Source of the DNA: Actinomycetota bacterium
GTDB lineage: Bacteria; Actinomycetota; Acidimicrobiia; Spongiisociales; UBA11373
Length of the DNA stretch: 57,327 nucleotides
Direction: 5' to 3'
NCBI GenBank assembly: GCA_016870535.1
Contig: VGBK01000005.1
Coordinates: 1 to 57,327 of the forward strand
Part shown: piece after piece, positions 39,526 to 48,791 of the stretch
Layout of the letters: each line of letters starts with the position of its first letter
Numbering within the stretch: the first letter of the stretch is position 1
Translations under genes and position numbers: made by a program
Notes under the pieces: generated by a model
The model's database searches: none
Told to the model about the DNA's origin: nothing
Seen by the model: the letters and a program-made list of their open reading frames with translations, nothing else

Positions 39526-40296
39526 CTAACCCGCCGCGAAGAGGAACTCCAGAGGGCGCCACACCCGGGCCGCCCAGGCGTCTTCGAAGTGCTCCGCGGC
39601 CGGGTCCACCACCACGTCGAGGCCTTTCCCCCGCCGGAAGCCCTTCGCCTCGAGCACGGCGAGCATGCCTTCCAGCCCGGGTTGGAGTTCGGCGTCCAGT
39701 CCCACTCCACCGTTGTCGAGGTAGAGGCGGAAAGGCCGGTCCGGCCAGGCCGCATCCGCCACCCCGGCGCACAGGCCCGGCGAGAAAGCCGGCGAGAGGC
39801 ACCCGGCGCCGCCGAAGGTCTCCCCGCAGTGGTAGAGGGCCAGGAAGGAGATGAGGCCTCCCATGGAGGAGCCCATCACCATCGTGGACTCCCGGCCGGG
39901 GAGCGTCGGGTAGCGGGCGTCGATCAGAGGCTTCAGCCCTTCGACCAGGAATCTCAGGTAGGCCCGGCCGGCGCTCCCCTCCCCGTACTCCTCCCGCCGC
40001 TCGGCGGTGCACTCGGCGCCCACGACGAGGATGGGCGGGATGCGGCCCGCCGCGATGAGCCCGGCCGCCACTTCGTCCACCTGCCAGTCGGCCCCGAACG
40101 ACGCCGTACGCGGGTCGACCAGGTTCTGGCCGTCGTGCATGTAGACGACGGGATGGGCCGTGCCGGCGTCGTAGCCGGGGGGCCGCCACACGAAGACGCG
40201 GCGCTCCCGGATGCCCGGAGCGGGGAACATGCCGAGTTCGTCGATGCGGCCCACGACGTCGGAGCGGCCCGTGGGCAGAAAGGGCGAGCCCGGCAT
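39526..40296 (-). CDS. Alpha/beta-hydrolase esterase, esterase-D/Fes-like
   Basis: The 256-aa protein has VVYMHDGQNL (oxyanion region typical of enterochelin-esterase/EstD-like enzymes), the nucleophile elbow GSSMGGLISF, a late Asp in DNGGVGLDAE and the final histidine in AAEHFEDAW. It probably hydrolyses small esters. Substrate is unknown. ATG 40296 is chosen; the open frame upstream is antisense to the VanW gene and not part of it. It diverges from the VanW gene with 102 bp between. Confidence 0.82.
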   Translation of the reverse strand: MPGSPFLPTGRSDVVGRIDELGMFPAPGIRERRVFVWRPPGYDAGTAHPVVYMHDGQNLVDPRTASFGADWQVDEVAAGLIAAGRIPPILVVGAECTAERREEYGEGSAGRAYLRFLVEGLKPLIDARYPTLPGRESTMVMGSSMGGLISFLALYHCGETFGGAGCLSPAFSPGLCAGVADAAWPDRPFRLYLDNGGVGLDAELQPGLEGMLAVLEAKGFRRGKGLDVVVDPAAEHFEDAWAARVWRPLEFLFAAG

Positions 40297-40398
40297 GGCC
40301 GCCAGCGTACCGGCGCCGCGACGGCCCCGTCTTCGACGCCTTCCCGCCGACCGACGACCACTACTCCGAACCGCCGTTATCATCCCCGAGCCGCAGTC

Positions 40399-42195
40399 AT
40401 GTCGAAGCCCCTCCGCATCACCCTCATCGCTGCCTCGGTGCCCGTCGCCCTGGCCCTGCTCGTGGGCCTGGGGTTCGCCGGGGATCGCCTGAGCAACGGC
40501 GGCCAGGTGCTGGGCCGGGTGACCGTGGCCGACGTCGATTTGGGCGACCTCAGCCGGGGGGACGCCCTGGCAGCCGTCCGCCGGCTGGAAGACCGCCTGG
40601 CGGCCACCCCGGTGCCGGTCACCGTCGCCGGCCGCAGTTTCGCCCTCGACCCGAGGGCAGTCTCCTTCGACATCGATGAGGTAGCCATCGTCGACCGCGC
40701 CATGGAGCCGGGGCGCGAGGGGCACCTGGGCAACCAGTTCGTCTGGTGGGTGCGCCACTTCTTCGACCGGGAAGTCCTCCCCCTGGACCTCCCGTACAGC
40801 TACGACGAGGCCGCCCTCGCCGAGATCATCGCCGCCTGGGAGGTGGAAGGCATCGACCATCCTCCCTTCCCCGGAGAGGTGGCGGTGGCCGACGGCCGGG
40901 TCGTCTTCCGCTACCCGGAGGCCGGGGTAGGCATCGAGCGCGACCCGGCCGCCGCCCTGCTCGGAACCGCCCTGGGCGACCCCGACCGGCGTGGCGTCGA
41001 TTTGCCCAGCCGCCCGCTCACTCCCCCGCTCACCGAGGCCGACATCGACGCCGTGATCGCCGAGGCACAGGGCCTGATCGGTGACGGCGTCAGCCTGATC
41101 AGCGCCCCGACGGAGGACCGGCTGACCATCCCACCCGCCGTACTCGGCCGCTCGCTCTCCGTGGCCCGCGACGACGCCGTCTCCCCTCCCGTATTCACCT
41201 TCTCCTGGGACCCGGAACCGCTGCAGGCCTTCCTCGAGCCCCATATGGCGCGACTCTCCACCGAGCCGGTGAATGCCGAACTGATCATCGACGTCGAGAC
41301 GGACGAAGTCACCATCATCCCCAGCGTGGCCACTCAGGAACCCGACCCCGAAGCCCTCGCCGCCGAGGTGGACCAGGCTGCCCGGTCGCCCCGGCGCACC
41401 TCCGATCTGGCTTACCGGGAAGGGGCCGAGCCCGAAGTCACCACCGCCGACATAGAGGCCCTCGGCATCACCGGGCTCATCGGCGAGTTCACCACCCCCC
41501 ACAACTGCTGCGAGGCCCGGGTCACCAACATCCAACTGATCGCCCGCGCCACCGACGGCGCCATGGTGATGCCGGGGGAGGTCTTCTCGCTCAACGCTCA
41601 TGTGGGACAGCGCACCTCGGCCAAGGGCTACGTCCCCGCCCCGGCGATCATCAAAGGGGTCCTGGAGTGCTGCGACAGCATCATCAACATCGGCGGGGGG
41701 ACCAGCCAGTGGACCACCACCCTGTACAACGCCGCCTTCTTCGCCGGCCTCGAGGACGTCGCCCACACCCCGCATTCCACCTGGATCTCACGCTATCCCG
41801 AGGGTCGTGAGGCCACTCTCGGGTGGCTCGAGCCCGACCTCAAGTTCCGCAACAACACCGGGAACGCCATCGTCATCCGCGCCACCTACACCGACACCTC
41901 GGTGACGGCCAAGATCTACGGGGACAACGGCGGGCTGCAGGTGGAGGCCGGCCTCTCGAACCGCTACAACTTCTCCGGCATCCGCACCCGCCGCGAAGCC
42001 AACCCCGACCTCCCCTGCGACACCGAGCGGGTGAAGTCGGCCGGATCGGGAGGGTGGTCGGTGGACTACTACCGCTACATCACTAATCCCCTTGGGGAAC
42101 AGACCACCGAGAAGTGGACCTGGCACTACACCGGCCTGTTCGAGGTCATCGAATTCGGCCCCAAGTGCCCCACCCCGCCCCCCACGGAGCCCTGA
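40399..42195 (+). CDS. VanW-family exported protein
   Basis: The 598-aa protein has an N-terminal membrane anchor (LRITLIAASVPVALALLVGLGFAG), two peptidoglycan-binding-4-like repeats (residues ~40-360) and a VanW domain with GEFTTPHNCCEARVTNIQLIA, PGEVFSLNAHVGQRTSAKGYVPAP, GGGTSQWTTTLYNAAF. VanW-like proteins occur in Gram-positive envelope and vancomycin-resistance regions, but the biochemical role is not established. Paired cysteines (NCCEA, LECCDS) could form disulfides outside. Short leader with TATCAT (40378-40383). Converges with the FabH gene. Confidence 0.88.
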   Translation: MSKPLRITLIAASVPVALALLVGLGFAGDRLSNGGQVLGRVTVADVDLGDLSRGDALAAVRRLEDRLAATPVPVTVAGRSFALDPRAVSFDIDEVAIVDRAMEPGREGHLGNQFVWWVRHFFDREVLPLDLPYSYDEAALAEIIAAWEVEGIDHPPFPGEVAVADGRVVFRYPEAGVGIERDPAAALLGTALGDPDRRGVDLPSRPLTPPLTEADIDAVIAEAQGLIGDGVSLISAPTEDRLTIPPAVLGRSLSVARDDAVSPPVFTFSWDPEPLQAFLEPHMARLSTEPVNAELIIDVETDEVTIIPSVATQEPDPEALAAEVDQAARSPRRTSDLAYREGAEPEVTTADIEALGITGLIGEFTTPHNCCEARVTNIQLIARATDGAMVMPGEVFSLNAHVGQRTSAKGYVPAPAIIKGVLECCDSIINIGGGTSQWTTTLYNAAFFAGLEDVAHTPHSTWISRYPEGREATLGWLEPDLKFRNNTGNAIVIRATYTDTSVTAKIYGDNGGLQVEAGLSNRYNFSGIRTRREANPDLPCDTERVKSAGSGGWSVDYYRYITNPLGEQTTEKWTWHYTGLFEVIEFGPKCPTPPPTEP

Positions 42196-42219
42196 CCGCC
42201 GGCACCGGGGTGGCCCGCC

Positions 42220-43224
42220 TCACCAGCGCAGCAGGAACGACCCCCAGGTGAAGCCGCTCCCGAAGGCGGCGCCGCAGACCACCATCCCCTCGCGGAGGAG
42301 TCCCGCCTTCAGAGCTTCGTGGAGGCCCAGAGGGATGGTGGCCGCGGTGGTGTTGGCGAAGCGGTCGATGGTGTTGAACACCCGCTCCGGAAGCAGGCCG
42401 AGCCGCTCGGTGACCGCCTCGTTGATGCGCAGGTTGGCCTGGTGGAAGAGGAACAGGTCCACGTCGTCCACCCCCAGACCATTGGCCGCCAGCGACTCCA
42501 CCACTGCCTCGGCCATGCGCTTCACCGCGTTGACGTACACCGCCCGGCCGTTCATCTGCGGGAAGTGCAGCCGGCGCTCCAGCAGGTCGGCCGACATGAA
42601 CCGCTCGTAGGCCATGCCCGGAGCGGGCAGCCACAGGTCCCCGGCCCCGGACCCGTCGGCGTGCAAGTGGGTGCTGAGGATGCCGGGAGCGGCGGGATCG
42701 TCGGTTTCGCCGGCTTCGAGGACCACCGCCCCGGCCCCGTCGCCGAAGAGCACGGCCACGTCGCGACCTGTGGTGGAGATGTCGAGCCCCTTGGAATGCA
42801 CCTCGGCTCCCACCACCAGAATGCGCCGGGCGAATCCGGTGCGCAGGTACTGGTCGGCGATCGAGACGGCGTAGACGAACCCGGTGCACTGCTGGCGCAC
42901 GTCGAGGGCGGGCTGTCCGGAGACCCCCAGCTTGGCCTGCAGGAAGCACGCCGTCCCCGGGAACTCGTGGTCGGGGCTCAGGGTGGCCAGGATGACCATG
43001 TCGAGGTCCGACCCCGAGAGGCCGGCGTCGGCCAGGGCTTCTTGCGAGGCCTCCAGGGCCAGGTCGGAGGTGGTGACGTCGGGGGCTACCCAGCGGCGCT
43101 CCCGGATGCCGGTGCGCTGCACGATCCACTCATCGGAGGTGTCCATGACCGCGGCCAGATCGTCGTTGCCGACCACCCGCGGCGGCAGGCACGAGCCCAC
43201 CCCGGTGATGCGCGCCCTGATCAC
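42220..43224 (-). CDS. fabH: Beta-ketoacyl-ACP synthase III family
   Basis: The 334-aa thiolase-fold enzyme has the triad C113 (RQQCTGF), H261 (FHQANLRI) and N291 (RFANTTAATIP). The primer-loop and CoA sites look intact, so it starts fatty acid synthesis or a related acyl pathway. It stands apart from other fatty acid genes, so a specialised substrate is possible. Start GTG 43224 with GGGAGGA site. It diverges from the KARI-like gene across ~103 bp. Confidence 0.9.
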   Translation of the reverse strand: MIRARITGVGSCLPPRVVGNDDLAAVMDTSDEWIVQRTGIRERRWVAPDVTTSDLALEASQEALADAGLSGSDLDMVILATLSPDHEFPGTACFLQAKLGVSGQPALDVRQQCTGFVYAVSIADQYLRTGFARRILVVGAEVHSKGLDISTTGRDVAVLFGDGAGAVVLEAGETDDPAAPGILSTHLHADGSGAGDLWLPAPGMAYERFMSADLLERRLHFPQMNGRAVYVNAVKRMAEAVVESLAANGLGVDDVDLFLFHQANLRINEAVTERLGLLPERVFNTIDRFANTTAATIPLGLHEALKAGLLREGMVVCGAAFGSGFTWGSFLLRW

Positions 43225-43327
43225 TCAGTCCTCCCGTCGGTGACGCCGGGAGGGTAGCCGTCGCCACCTGCCTCCGGGAGAGGCGGCCCTCGGTAGTTAC
43301 CATCGCCGGGCGCGACCAGGAGGCGGC

Positions 43328-44317
43328 ATGAGCGAGGTGACCTTCTACCGGGAACGGGACGCCGACCCGTCGGCCCTGCGCGGGACCTGTGTGGCGGTGA
43401 TCGGCTACGGCAACCTGGGCCGGTCGATGGCGCTCAACCTGCGCGACTCCGGTCTCGAGGTGGTGGTGGGCAACATCGACGACGACTACCGGGGTGCCGC
43501 CGACGACGATGGCTTCGATACGCTGGACATCGCCGACGCGGTGGCGGCGGCGGGATTGGTCTACGTGCTCCTCCCCGACGAGGCGACTCCGGAGTGCTTC
43601 GCCGGGGAGATGCGCCCGCATCTCCGTCCCGGCGCGGCCGTGGCCTTCGCTTCGGGCTACGTGCTGGCCTTCGGGCTCATCGAGGTGCCCGACTTCGTCG
43701 ACGTCCTGATGCTGGCGCCCCGCATGCTGGGCGAGGAAGTACGCCGCTCCTACCTGGACGGCACCGGGTTCTTCGGGTATGTGTCGGTGGAGCAGGATGC
43801 TTCCGGCCAGGCCACCCGCCGGCTCCTGGCCCTGGCCCACGCCTCCGGATGCCTCCGCAGAGGAGCCATGCCCCTCGCCGCTCGCCAGGAGGCCCTGCTC
43901 GACCTGCTCATCGAGCAGACGGTGGGGCCCTACCTGGGCACGGCCATCCAGTTGGCCTTCATGATGGGTGTGGGGGCGGGCCTGCCGGCCGAGGCCATGG
44001 TCCTCGAGATGTACATGTCGGGCGAGATGGCACGCACCTTCCAGGCCTTCGCCGAGGCCGGGTTCATGGAGTCGGTGGGCTGGCACGGGGCGGTGGCCCA
44101 GTACGGGGGCTTCGTTCGCACGCTGGAGGTGGACCGCGAGGCGATGCATCGCATGTTCGGCGCGGTGCTCGAGGACATTCGCGGCGGCGGCTTCGCCCGC
44201 CGCTTCCAGCAGGAGCACGCCGCCGGGTATCCCACTCTGGCCGCCATCGAAGCGGTCAAAGCAGCGGGCACTCTCATGACCGAGGCCGAGAGCCGGGTAC
44301 GCGCCGCCCTGGACTGA
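43328..44317 (+). CDS. Ketol-acid reductoisomerase-like (IlvC fold) protein lacking key catalytic residues
   Basis: The 329-aa protein follows IlvC end to end: a Rossmann N-domain (VAVIGYGNLGRSMALNLRDSG), DVLMLAP, then the helical KARI domain (EQDASGQATRRLLALAHASG, YPTLAAIEAVKAAG). But the catalytic His of AFAHGF is Ser109 (AFASGY), the metal/substrate Lys of APKGPG is Arg132 (APRMLG), and the second Glu of the ECLHE pair is Ser231. Metal-ligand positions D192 and E196 are kept. Acidic residues after strand 2 (VGNIDDDYR) suggest NADH over NADPH. It is unlikely to be the valine/isoleucine enzyme, and no ilv genes are near. Function is unknown; it might reduce another 2-keto acid or carbonyl. 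Confidence 0.85.
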   Translation: MSEVTFYRERDADPSALRGTCVAVIGYGNLGRSMALNLRDSGLEVVVGNIDDDYRGAADDDGFDTLDIADAVAAAGLVYVLLPDEATPECFAGEMRPHLRPGAAVAFASGYVLAFGLIEVPDFVDVLMLAPRMLGEEVRRSYLDGTGFFGYVSVEQDASGQATRRLLALAHASGCLRRGAMPLAARQEALLDLLIEQTVGPYLGTAIQLAFMMGVGAGLPAEAMVLEMYMSGEMARTFQAFAEAGFMESVGWHGAVAQYGGFVRTLEVDREAMHRMFGAVLEDIRGGGFARRFQQEHAAGYPTLAAIEAVKAAGTLMTEAESRVRAALD

Positions 44318-44332
44318 GAGCGGGCCCCCGCC

Positions 44333-45796
44333 TCAACGGCCCGCCAGCAGGCGCAGCAGGCCCCTCCGCAGCCTCATGCCGCCCCGCCGCGGGAACCAGT
44401 AGGCCTCGCGTCGGCGCCGCCAGCGGGGCTCGGTCACCGCCACCAGGTCGCAGAAGCCCTGCACCCCCTCGGCTCCCCCCATGCGTCCCCAGCCGGAGTC
44501 CCCCACCCCGCCGAAGGGCAGCCCCGGAATGCCGTAGTTGACCAGAGCGTCGTTGATGGCCACCGTCCCCGCCCGGAGTCGGGCTGCCACCCGCCTCGCC
44601 GCATCGGGGTCGCCCGACCACACCGAGGCATGCAGGCCATAAGGGGAGTCGTTGGCTCGAGCTACCGCCTCCTCCTCGTTCGCCACCCGCATCACCGGCA
44701 GCACCGGGCCGAAGGTCTCTTCGCGCATCACCGCCATAGAGTGATCCACCCCGAGCAGCACCGTGGGCTCGTAGAAGGACTCCCCCACCCGCCGACCCCC
44801 GGAGAGAAGGATCGCCCCGGCGGCCACCGCCTCCGCCACCTGGGCTTCCACCACCTCCATCTGGCCCGGCCCGAAGACCGGGCCGATCCCGCGAGGCGGC
44901 TGCGCGGAGGCTTCCACCTCGGCCACGGCGCGGCGCAGCGCGGCCAAGAACTCCTCGTACGCCTCCGCCACCACATACACCCTCTCCACCGAGACGCAGG
45001 CCTGGCCGGCGTTGAAGCATCCCCCCCACACCGCCCCGCGTGCCGCCCGGACGGGGTCGGCGTCGCCCAGCACCACCATGGGATGCTTTCCCCCCAACTC
45101 CAGCAGCGTGGGCACCAGGCGGGCCGCCGCCGACGCCGCCACCTCCCGGCCCACCGCCGAGGACCCGGTGAAGGAGAGCACGTCGACCCCGGCACCCACC
45201 AGGGCCCGGCCGGTGGCCGGCCCGCCCTGGACCACCTGCACCAGGCCCTCCGGCAAGCGTGCGGCGTCGACCACCTCGGCCACCAGGGCCCCCGACCGGG
45301 GAGTGGCGCTCGCCGGCTTGAGCACCACGGAACACCCCGCCGCCAGAGCGGTGAGCGCCGGCTGGAAGGACAGGAAGAAGGGGAAGTTCCAGGGCGAGAT
45401 CACCCCGGCCACCCCGCGCGGCCGGTACTCCACCCAGGCTCGCTTGGTGAGCACCGGTTGCGGGCCGACCCGGCGCGGGGCGAGGTGCCGATGGGCGGTG
45501 CGTGCCAGATAGCGGGCTTGCACCGCGGCGGGAAGGACCTCTCCTTCCAGCGCATCGAGGGGCGCCTTCCCCGTCTCGTCGGCAACCACCTCCACGATGT
45601 GGTCCGCCGCCTTCACCAGCGCCCGCTTCACCGCCTGCAGGCCGGCGCGCCGCTCCCCGAGCGTCAGCGACGACCACACCACCTGCGCCGCCCGGGCGGC
45701 GGCCACCGCCGCCACCGCTCGCCCTGCAGCAGCCTCGGCCGCGACGTCCGGCGGCGGGAGGCTCAGACCTCCCGGATCCCTTCGATCGCCATCCAT
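44333..45796 (-). CDS. Aldehyde dehydrogenase family protein
   Basis: The 487-aa NAD(P)-dependent dehydrogenase has PWNFPFFLS (N137), the general-base Glu233 in LLELGGKHP and the nucleophile Cys267 in NAGQACVSVERV. C-terminal FGPVLPVMRV and PFGGVGDSGWGRMGG are class features of the succinate-semialdehyde/fatty-aldehyde group. The basic, hydrophobic C-terminus (RGGMRLRRGLLRLLAGR) could bind membrane. ATG 45796 overlaps the MarC-like gene by 34 nt. Substrate unknown. Confidence 0.9.
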   Translation of the reverse strand: MDGDRRDPGGLSLPPPDVAAEAAAGRAVAAVAAARAAQVVWSSLTLGERRAGLQAVKRALVKAADHIVEVVADETGKAPLDALEGEVLPAAVQARYLARTAHRHLAPRRVGPQPVLTKRAWVEYRPRGVAGVISPWNFPFFLSFQPALTALAAGCSVVLKPASATPRSGALVAEVVDAARLPEGLVQVVQGGPATGRALVGAGVDVLSFTGSSAVGREVAASAAARLVPTLLELGGKHPMVVLGDADPVRAARGAVWGGCFNAGQACVSVERVYVVAEAYEEFLAALRRAVAEVEASAQPPRGIGPVFGPGQMEVVEAQVAEAVAAGAILLSGGRRVGESFYEPTVLLGVDHSMAVMREETFGPVLPVMRVANEEEAVARANDSPYGLHASVWSGDPDAARRVAARLRAGTVAINDALVNYGIPGLPFGGVGDSGWGRMGGAEGVQGFCDLVAVTEPRWRRRREAYWFPRRGGMRLRRGLLRLLAGR

Positions 45797-46317
45797 ATCC
45801 CGGCCAAGAGTAGGAGCGCCCCCAGCACTCGCGAGGCCCACACCAGCACCCGGTCGGGCAGCGGACGCCGGGGCAGGAAGCCCAGGGCGATCAGCACCGC
45901 CAGGGCACCGCCCGCCGCCCCCAGGGTGGCGGCCACCCCTTCCCGAGCGCCGCTCGCCACCGCGACCACCAGCACCTCGGGGCCCAGTAGCAGGGGGAAC
46001 GCCACCGGCCACAGCGCCGCCCGCCAGCGCCGCGGCACCGGCTCGTCGGCCGGGCGGGGAACGGCCAGCACCACGCCGGCGGCGACCACGGCGGTGAAGC
46101 CGGCGGCGATGCGGAAAGTCTCGGGAGTGATCTGCAGAGAGCGCAGCAGCGGCCCCGAGGCCGCGGCGAGCCCGACCACCACGCCCAGGGCCAGCAAAAC
46201 GCCGGCCAGGAGCACGAAGGGACGCGCCCGGCGCGCCTCGCCTTCGGGTACCCCGAGCCGCGTCCGCGCCACGTTGAACGCGGCCAGGTAGGCCACCGTC
46301 AGGAGCGCCGCCGTCAT
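45763..46317 (-). CDS. MarC-like integral membrane protein
   Basis: The 184-aa protein has five or six spans and the MarC/UPF0056-like signature SLQITPETFRIAAGFTAVVAAGVVLA and FPLLLGPEVLVVAVASG. The family's function is unknown. The stop/start overlap with the upstream gene is 4 nt (ATGA at 46314-46317), so all three genes form one unit. The family call is moderate because the sequence is divergent. Confidence 0.68.
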   Translation of the reverse strand: MTAALLTVAYLAAFNVARTRLGVPEGEARRARPFVLLAGVLLALGVVVGLAAASGPLLRSLQITPETFRIAAGFTAVVAAGVVLAVPRPADEPVPRRWRAALWPVAFPLLLGPEVLVVAVASGAREGVAATLGAAGGALAVLIALGFLPRRPLPDRVLVWASRVLGALLLLAGIWMAIEGIREV

Positions 46318-47489
46318 CCCGTCACCTCCCTTGCCTGCAGCAGCGGGCGGGCGGCCAGCAGGCCCGACAACACGTGCTGCACGTCGTCCATCTGCACGAA
46401 TCCCCGATAGAACCAGGCTCCCTGCACCAGGCCCGGCCGCGGGTAGGCGGCCGCCTCCAGGGAGGTGGACTGACGCTCCACCATCATCCCGGCGAAGCAG
46501 GCCAGGCGATCCTCGATGTTGGGGAGCAGGTCGCCCATCCGGGACTCATCCTGGGCCAGGTGCCAGAGGGCGCCGATCCCCTCCCCGGCGGTACCCACCC
46601 CGGCGGGAGTGCCCGGCACCCAGCGCAGCAGCAGGTTGATGCCCGTCCCCCGGCGCTGCGCCTCGAAACGCAGCCGTATCCCGAAGTAGCCGGCCAACTG
46701 CCGAGCGTACCCGGCGCGCACCTCGTCCAGATGCCCGGAGCCCACCTCCGCCAGCGCGTAGGCGGCCCAGTGGTCGGGCATCCGGGTCAGGTAGCCCTCA
46801 TCCCGGTCGCGGTGGAGAGCCAGGTAGTCCAGGGTGACCAGTGCCGCCTCCGTCCAGCCTTCGCCGGGGAACTCCCCTTCGAGCAAGGCGAGGGCCCACG
46901 CGGCTTCGCCGGTAGCGAACTTTGCCGGTATCGGGATGGTCCGAGCGGCCACCGGGTCCCAGTAGCCGTGCATGCTGCCGTCGGCCTGCTGCTGCGCCAG
47001 CATGAAGCGGCCCAGACCCCGCAGAACGGCGTCATGCGCCCCGTCCCCCACCGCCTGCCGCCGGAACACCAGGGCGGCGGTGAGCAAGGCATTGGCCCCC
47101 AGTTCCACGTCGTGTCCCGGCGGCCGCCACGCCAGCCAATCGGCGTGAGCGATCAGTTCGTCCAGCATGGAGTCGAGGCCCCGGTTCGCCGCCGCCAGTA
47201 CCGCGGCATCCTCGAAGAAGGTGGCGTACTGGTACAGCGACATGGTGACCCCGGCGTGGCGAACGAAGTTGTACTCGGTGCTCACTTCGTCGCGCCCGCG
47301 GTGGTAGCCGTACAGGTACCGCCCGTCCTCCGACTGGTTGCGGGCGAGCCAGGCAGCGGCCTCGTGGACGGCGGCCTCGGCCTCAGCGGCGGTGACCTCG
47401 GGGCACACCTCGGCCGGCACCACGGCCAGGCGGAGCCCGGCCGCGACCACGGCCAGCAAGGAGAGGTGGAGCAGCAGGCGCCGGCCCAT
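46314..47489 (-). CDS. Membrane-anchored alpha/alpha-barrel-like protein of unknown function
   Basis: The 391-aa protein has an N-terminal anchor (LLLHLSLLAVVAAGLRLAVV), then repeated helical pairs: AAAWLARNQSEDGRYLYGYH, HAGVTMSLYQYATFF, ANALLTAALVFRR, LGRFMLAQQQADGSMHGYWDP, ATGEAAWALALLEG. QxxDGxxxGYW-like repeats resemble terpenoid-cyclase/six-hairpin glycosidase toroids. No catalytic DxDD motif is seen, so it is not a squalene cyclase. It may act on saccharides or lipids outside the membrane. First gene of a three-gene operon with the MarC-like and ALDH genes. Confidence 0.7.
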   Translation of the reverse strand: MGRRLLLHLSLLAVVAAGLRLAVVPAEVCPEVTAAEAEAAVHEAAAWLARNQSEDGRYLYGYHRGRDEVSTEYNFVRHAGVTMSLYQYATFFEDAAVLAAANRGLDSMLDELIAHADWLAWRPPGHDVELGANALLTAALVFRRQAVGDGAHDAVLRGLGRFMLAQQQADGSMHGYWDPVAARTIPIPAKFATGEAAWALALLEGEFPGEGWTEAALVTLDYLALHRDRDEGYLTRMPDHWAAYALAEVGSGHLDEVRAGYARQLAGYFGIRLRFEAQRRGTGINLLLRWVPGTPAGVGTAGEGIGALWHLAQDESRMGDLLPNIEDRLACFAGMMVERQSTSLEAAAYPRPGLVQGAWFYRGFVQMDDVQHVLSGLLAARPLLQAREVTG

Positions 47490-47512
47490 GGCGGGAGGTT
47501 AGGCGGTGCGGC

Positions 47513-47971
47513 TCAGTCGAGGGGCAGGCGCAGCACCTCCTCGCCGTCGTCGACCTCCCCGGTGGCGGTGAACCCCAGCCTCTCGTAGAAGGGCCGCGGG
47601 CCGCCTTCGCCGGGGACGCAGGAAGTGAGCAGCTCCCGGACGCCCGGCAGGGAGCGGAGCCGGTCGATCACCAGCCTCAGGGCCCGCCACCCATAGCCTC
47701 GCCCCTGGTACTCGCCGGCGATCATCAGGCGCCACAGGTAGTACTCGGCCTTCTCGGGGTCCTCGTAGAGCATCACGAAGCCCACCGGGTCCGAGTCGGC
47801 GTAGATGGCCCGGAACCACGCCTTCGGCTCGAAGTAGGCCTCGGCGATGGACACCGCGTTGGGCGCCACGAAACCATCCTGGCCCGGTCCCACCTGCAGG
47901 CGGCAGACCGCCCGCACCGTGTCCCGGGTGACCTCCCGCAACGTGACCTCGGCCGATCCTTCACCTCTCAC
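47513..47971 (-). CDS. GNAT N-acetyltransferase, diamine/spermidine acetyltransferase-like
   Basis: The 152-aa GNAT protein has VTRDTVRAVCRLQVGPGQDGFVAPN, the acceptor loop YYLWRLMIAGEYQGRGYGWRAL (acetyl-CoA motif QGRGYG), and PFYERLGFTATGE near the end. FVAPNAVSIAEAYFEP followed by GFVMLY is typical of SpeG/BltD-like proteins acting on polyamines. Start GTG 47971. It lies on the minus strand with 23 bp to the alpha/alpha-barrel gene. Confidence 0.85.
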   Translation of the reverse strand: MRGEGSAEVTLREVTRDTVRAVCRLQVGPGQDGFVAPNAVSIAEAYFEPKAWFRAIYADSDPVGFVMLYEDPEKAEYYLWRLMIAGEYQGRGYGWRALRLVIDRLRSLPGVRELLTSCVPGEGGPRPFYERLGFTATGEVDDGEEVLRLPLD

Positions 47972-48071
47972 GGCACCGGGAGCCTAATGCTGCGGGGATC
48001 CCGGCCCGGGTGACCCGCCCGGGTCCGCGAGAATGGGCGGCGGGGACCGAAGCCGTACCGAGGAGCAGGCA

Positions 48072-48707
48072 ATGGACGAGATGCTGATCACCCCAGAGGT
48101 CGCGGCGAGCTTCACCGACGGGCCGGTGCTGGCTACGGAGTGCAAGGTGGTAGTGGCCAACGCCGTGGCCCACATCCTGCGCGCCGTCGGGGAGGACCCG
48201 CAGCGGGAGGGACTGCGCGACACCCCCTCCCGGGTGGCCCGCATGTACGACGAGATCCTGGCCGGGTACGCCGTCGACCCGGTGGCGCTGCTGAACAACG
48301 CCCTGTTCGATGTGGACTACCCCGAGATGGTGATCGTGGGGGACATCGACTTCTGGAGCATGTGCGAGCACCACCTCCTCCCCATCTTCGGTAAAGCCCA
48401 CGTCGGCTACATCCCTCGCGACAAGGTGGTGGGCCTCTCCAAGATCCCCCGGGTGGTCGACACCTTCGCCCGGCGCCTGCAGGTCCAGGAGCGCATGACC
48501 CGCCAGATCGCCGAGCTGCTACAAGAGCTGGCCAACCCCCTCGGCGTCGGTGTGGTCATCCGGGCTACCCACCTCTGCATGTCGATGCGGGGCACCCAGA
48601 AGGCCAACGCCCACATGCGCACCACCTACCTCACCGGAGCCTTCCTTACCCACCCCGAAACCCGCGCCGAGTTCCTCGGCTCGATAGGGGCCACCACCCG
48701 GGACTGA
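48072..48707 (+). CDS. folE: GTP cyclohydrolase I
   Basis: The 211-aa enzyme converts GTP to dihydroneopterin triphosphate for folate. The zinc ligands are C98 and H101 in CEHHLLP and C169 in [35 protein letters not shown] is conserved. Start ATG 48072 has a GAGGAGC site (a GTG/ATG 39 nt upstream gives an unlike N-terminus). It precedes two malic enzymes. Confidence 0.95.
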   Translation: MDEMLITPEVAASFTDGPVLATECKVVVANAVAHILRAVGEDPQREGLRDTPSRVARMYDEILAGYAVDPVALLNNALFDVDYPEMVIVGDIDFWSMCEHHLLPIFGKAHVGYIPRDKVVGLSKIPRVVDTFARRLQVQERMTRQIAELLQELANPLGVGVVIRATHLCMSMRGTQKANAHMRTTYLTGAFLTHPETRAEFLGSIGATTRD

Positions 48708-48791
48708 ACCCCGCCCCGCAGCCCGGCAGCGGCGAGCGCGGCCGTGTAGCCTCGCCCATTCAGAGAACCCCCGAGCGGAAGGCAGCCAGAG

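Noticed and set aside
40297-41775. Upstream extension of the esterase frame (up to 493 more codons)
   Set aside because: The added residues are antisense to the VanW gene and unlike any hydrolase.
44630-46291. 553-codon plus-strand frame opposite the aldehyde dehydrogenase gene
   Set aside because: Arg/Pro/His-rich antisense frame; the minus strand has N137/E233/C267.
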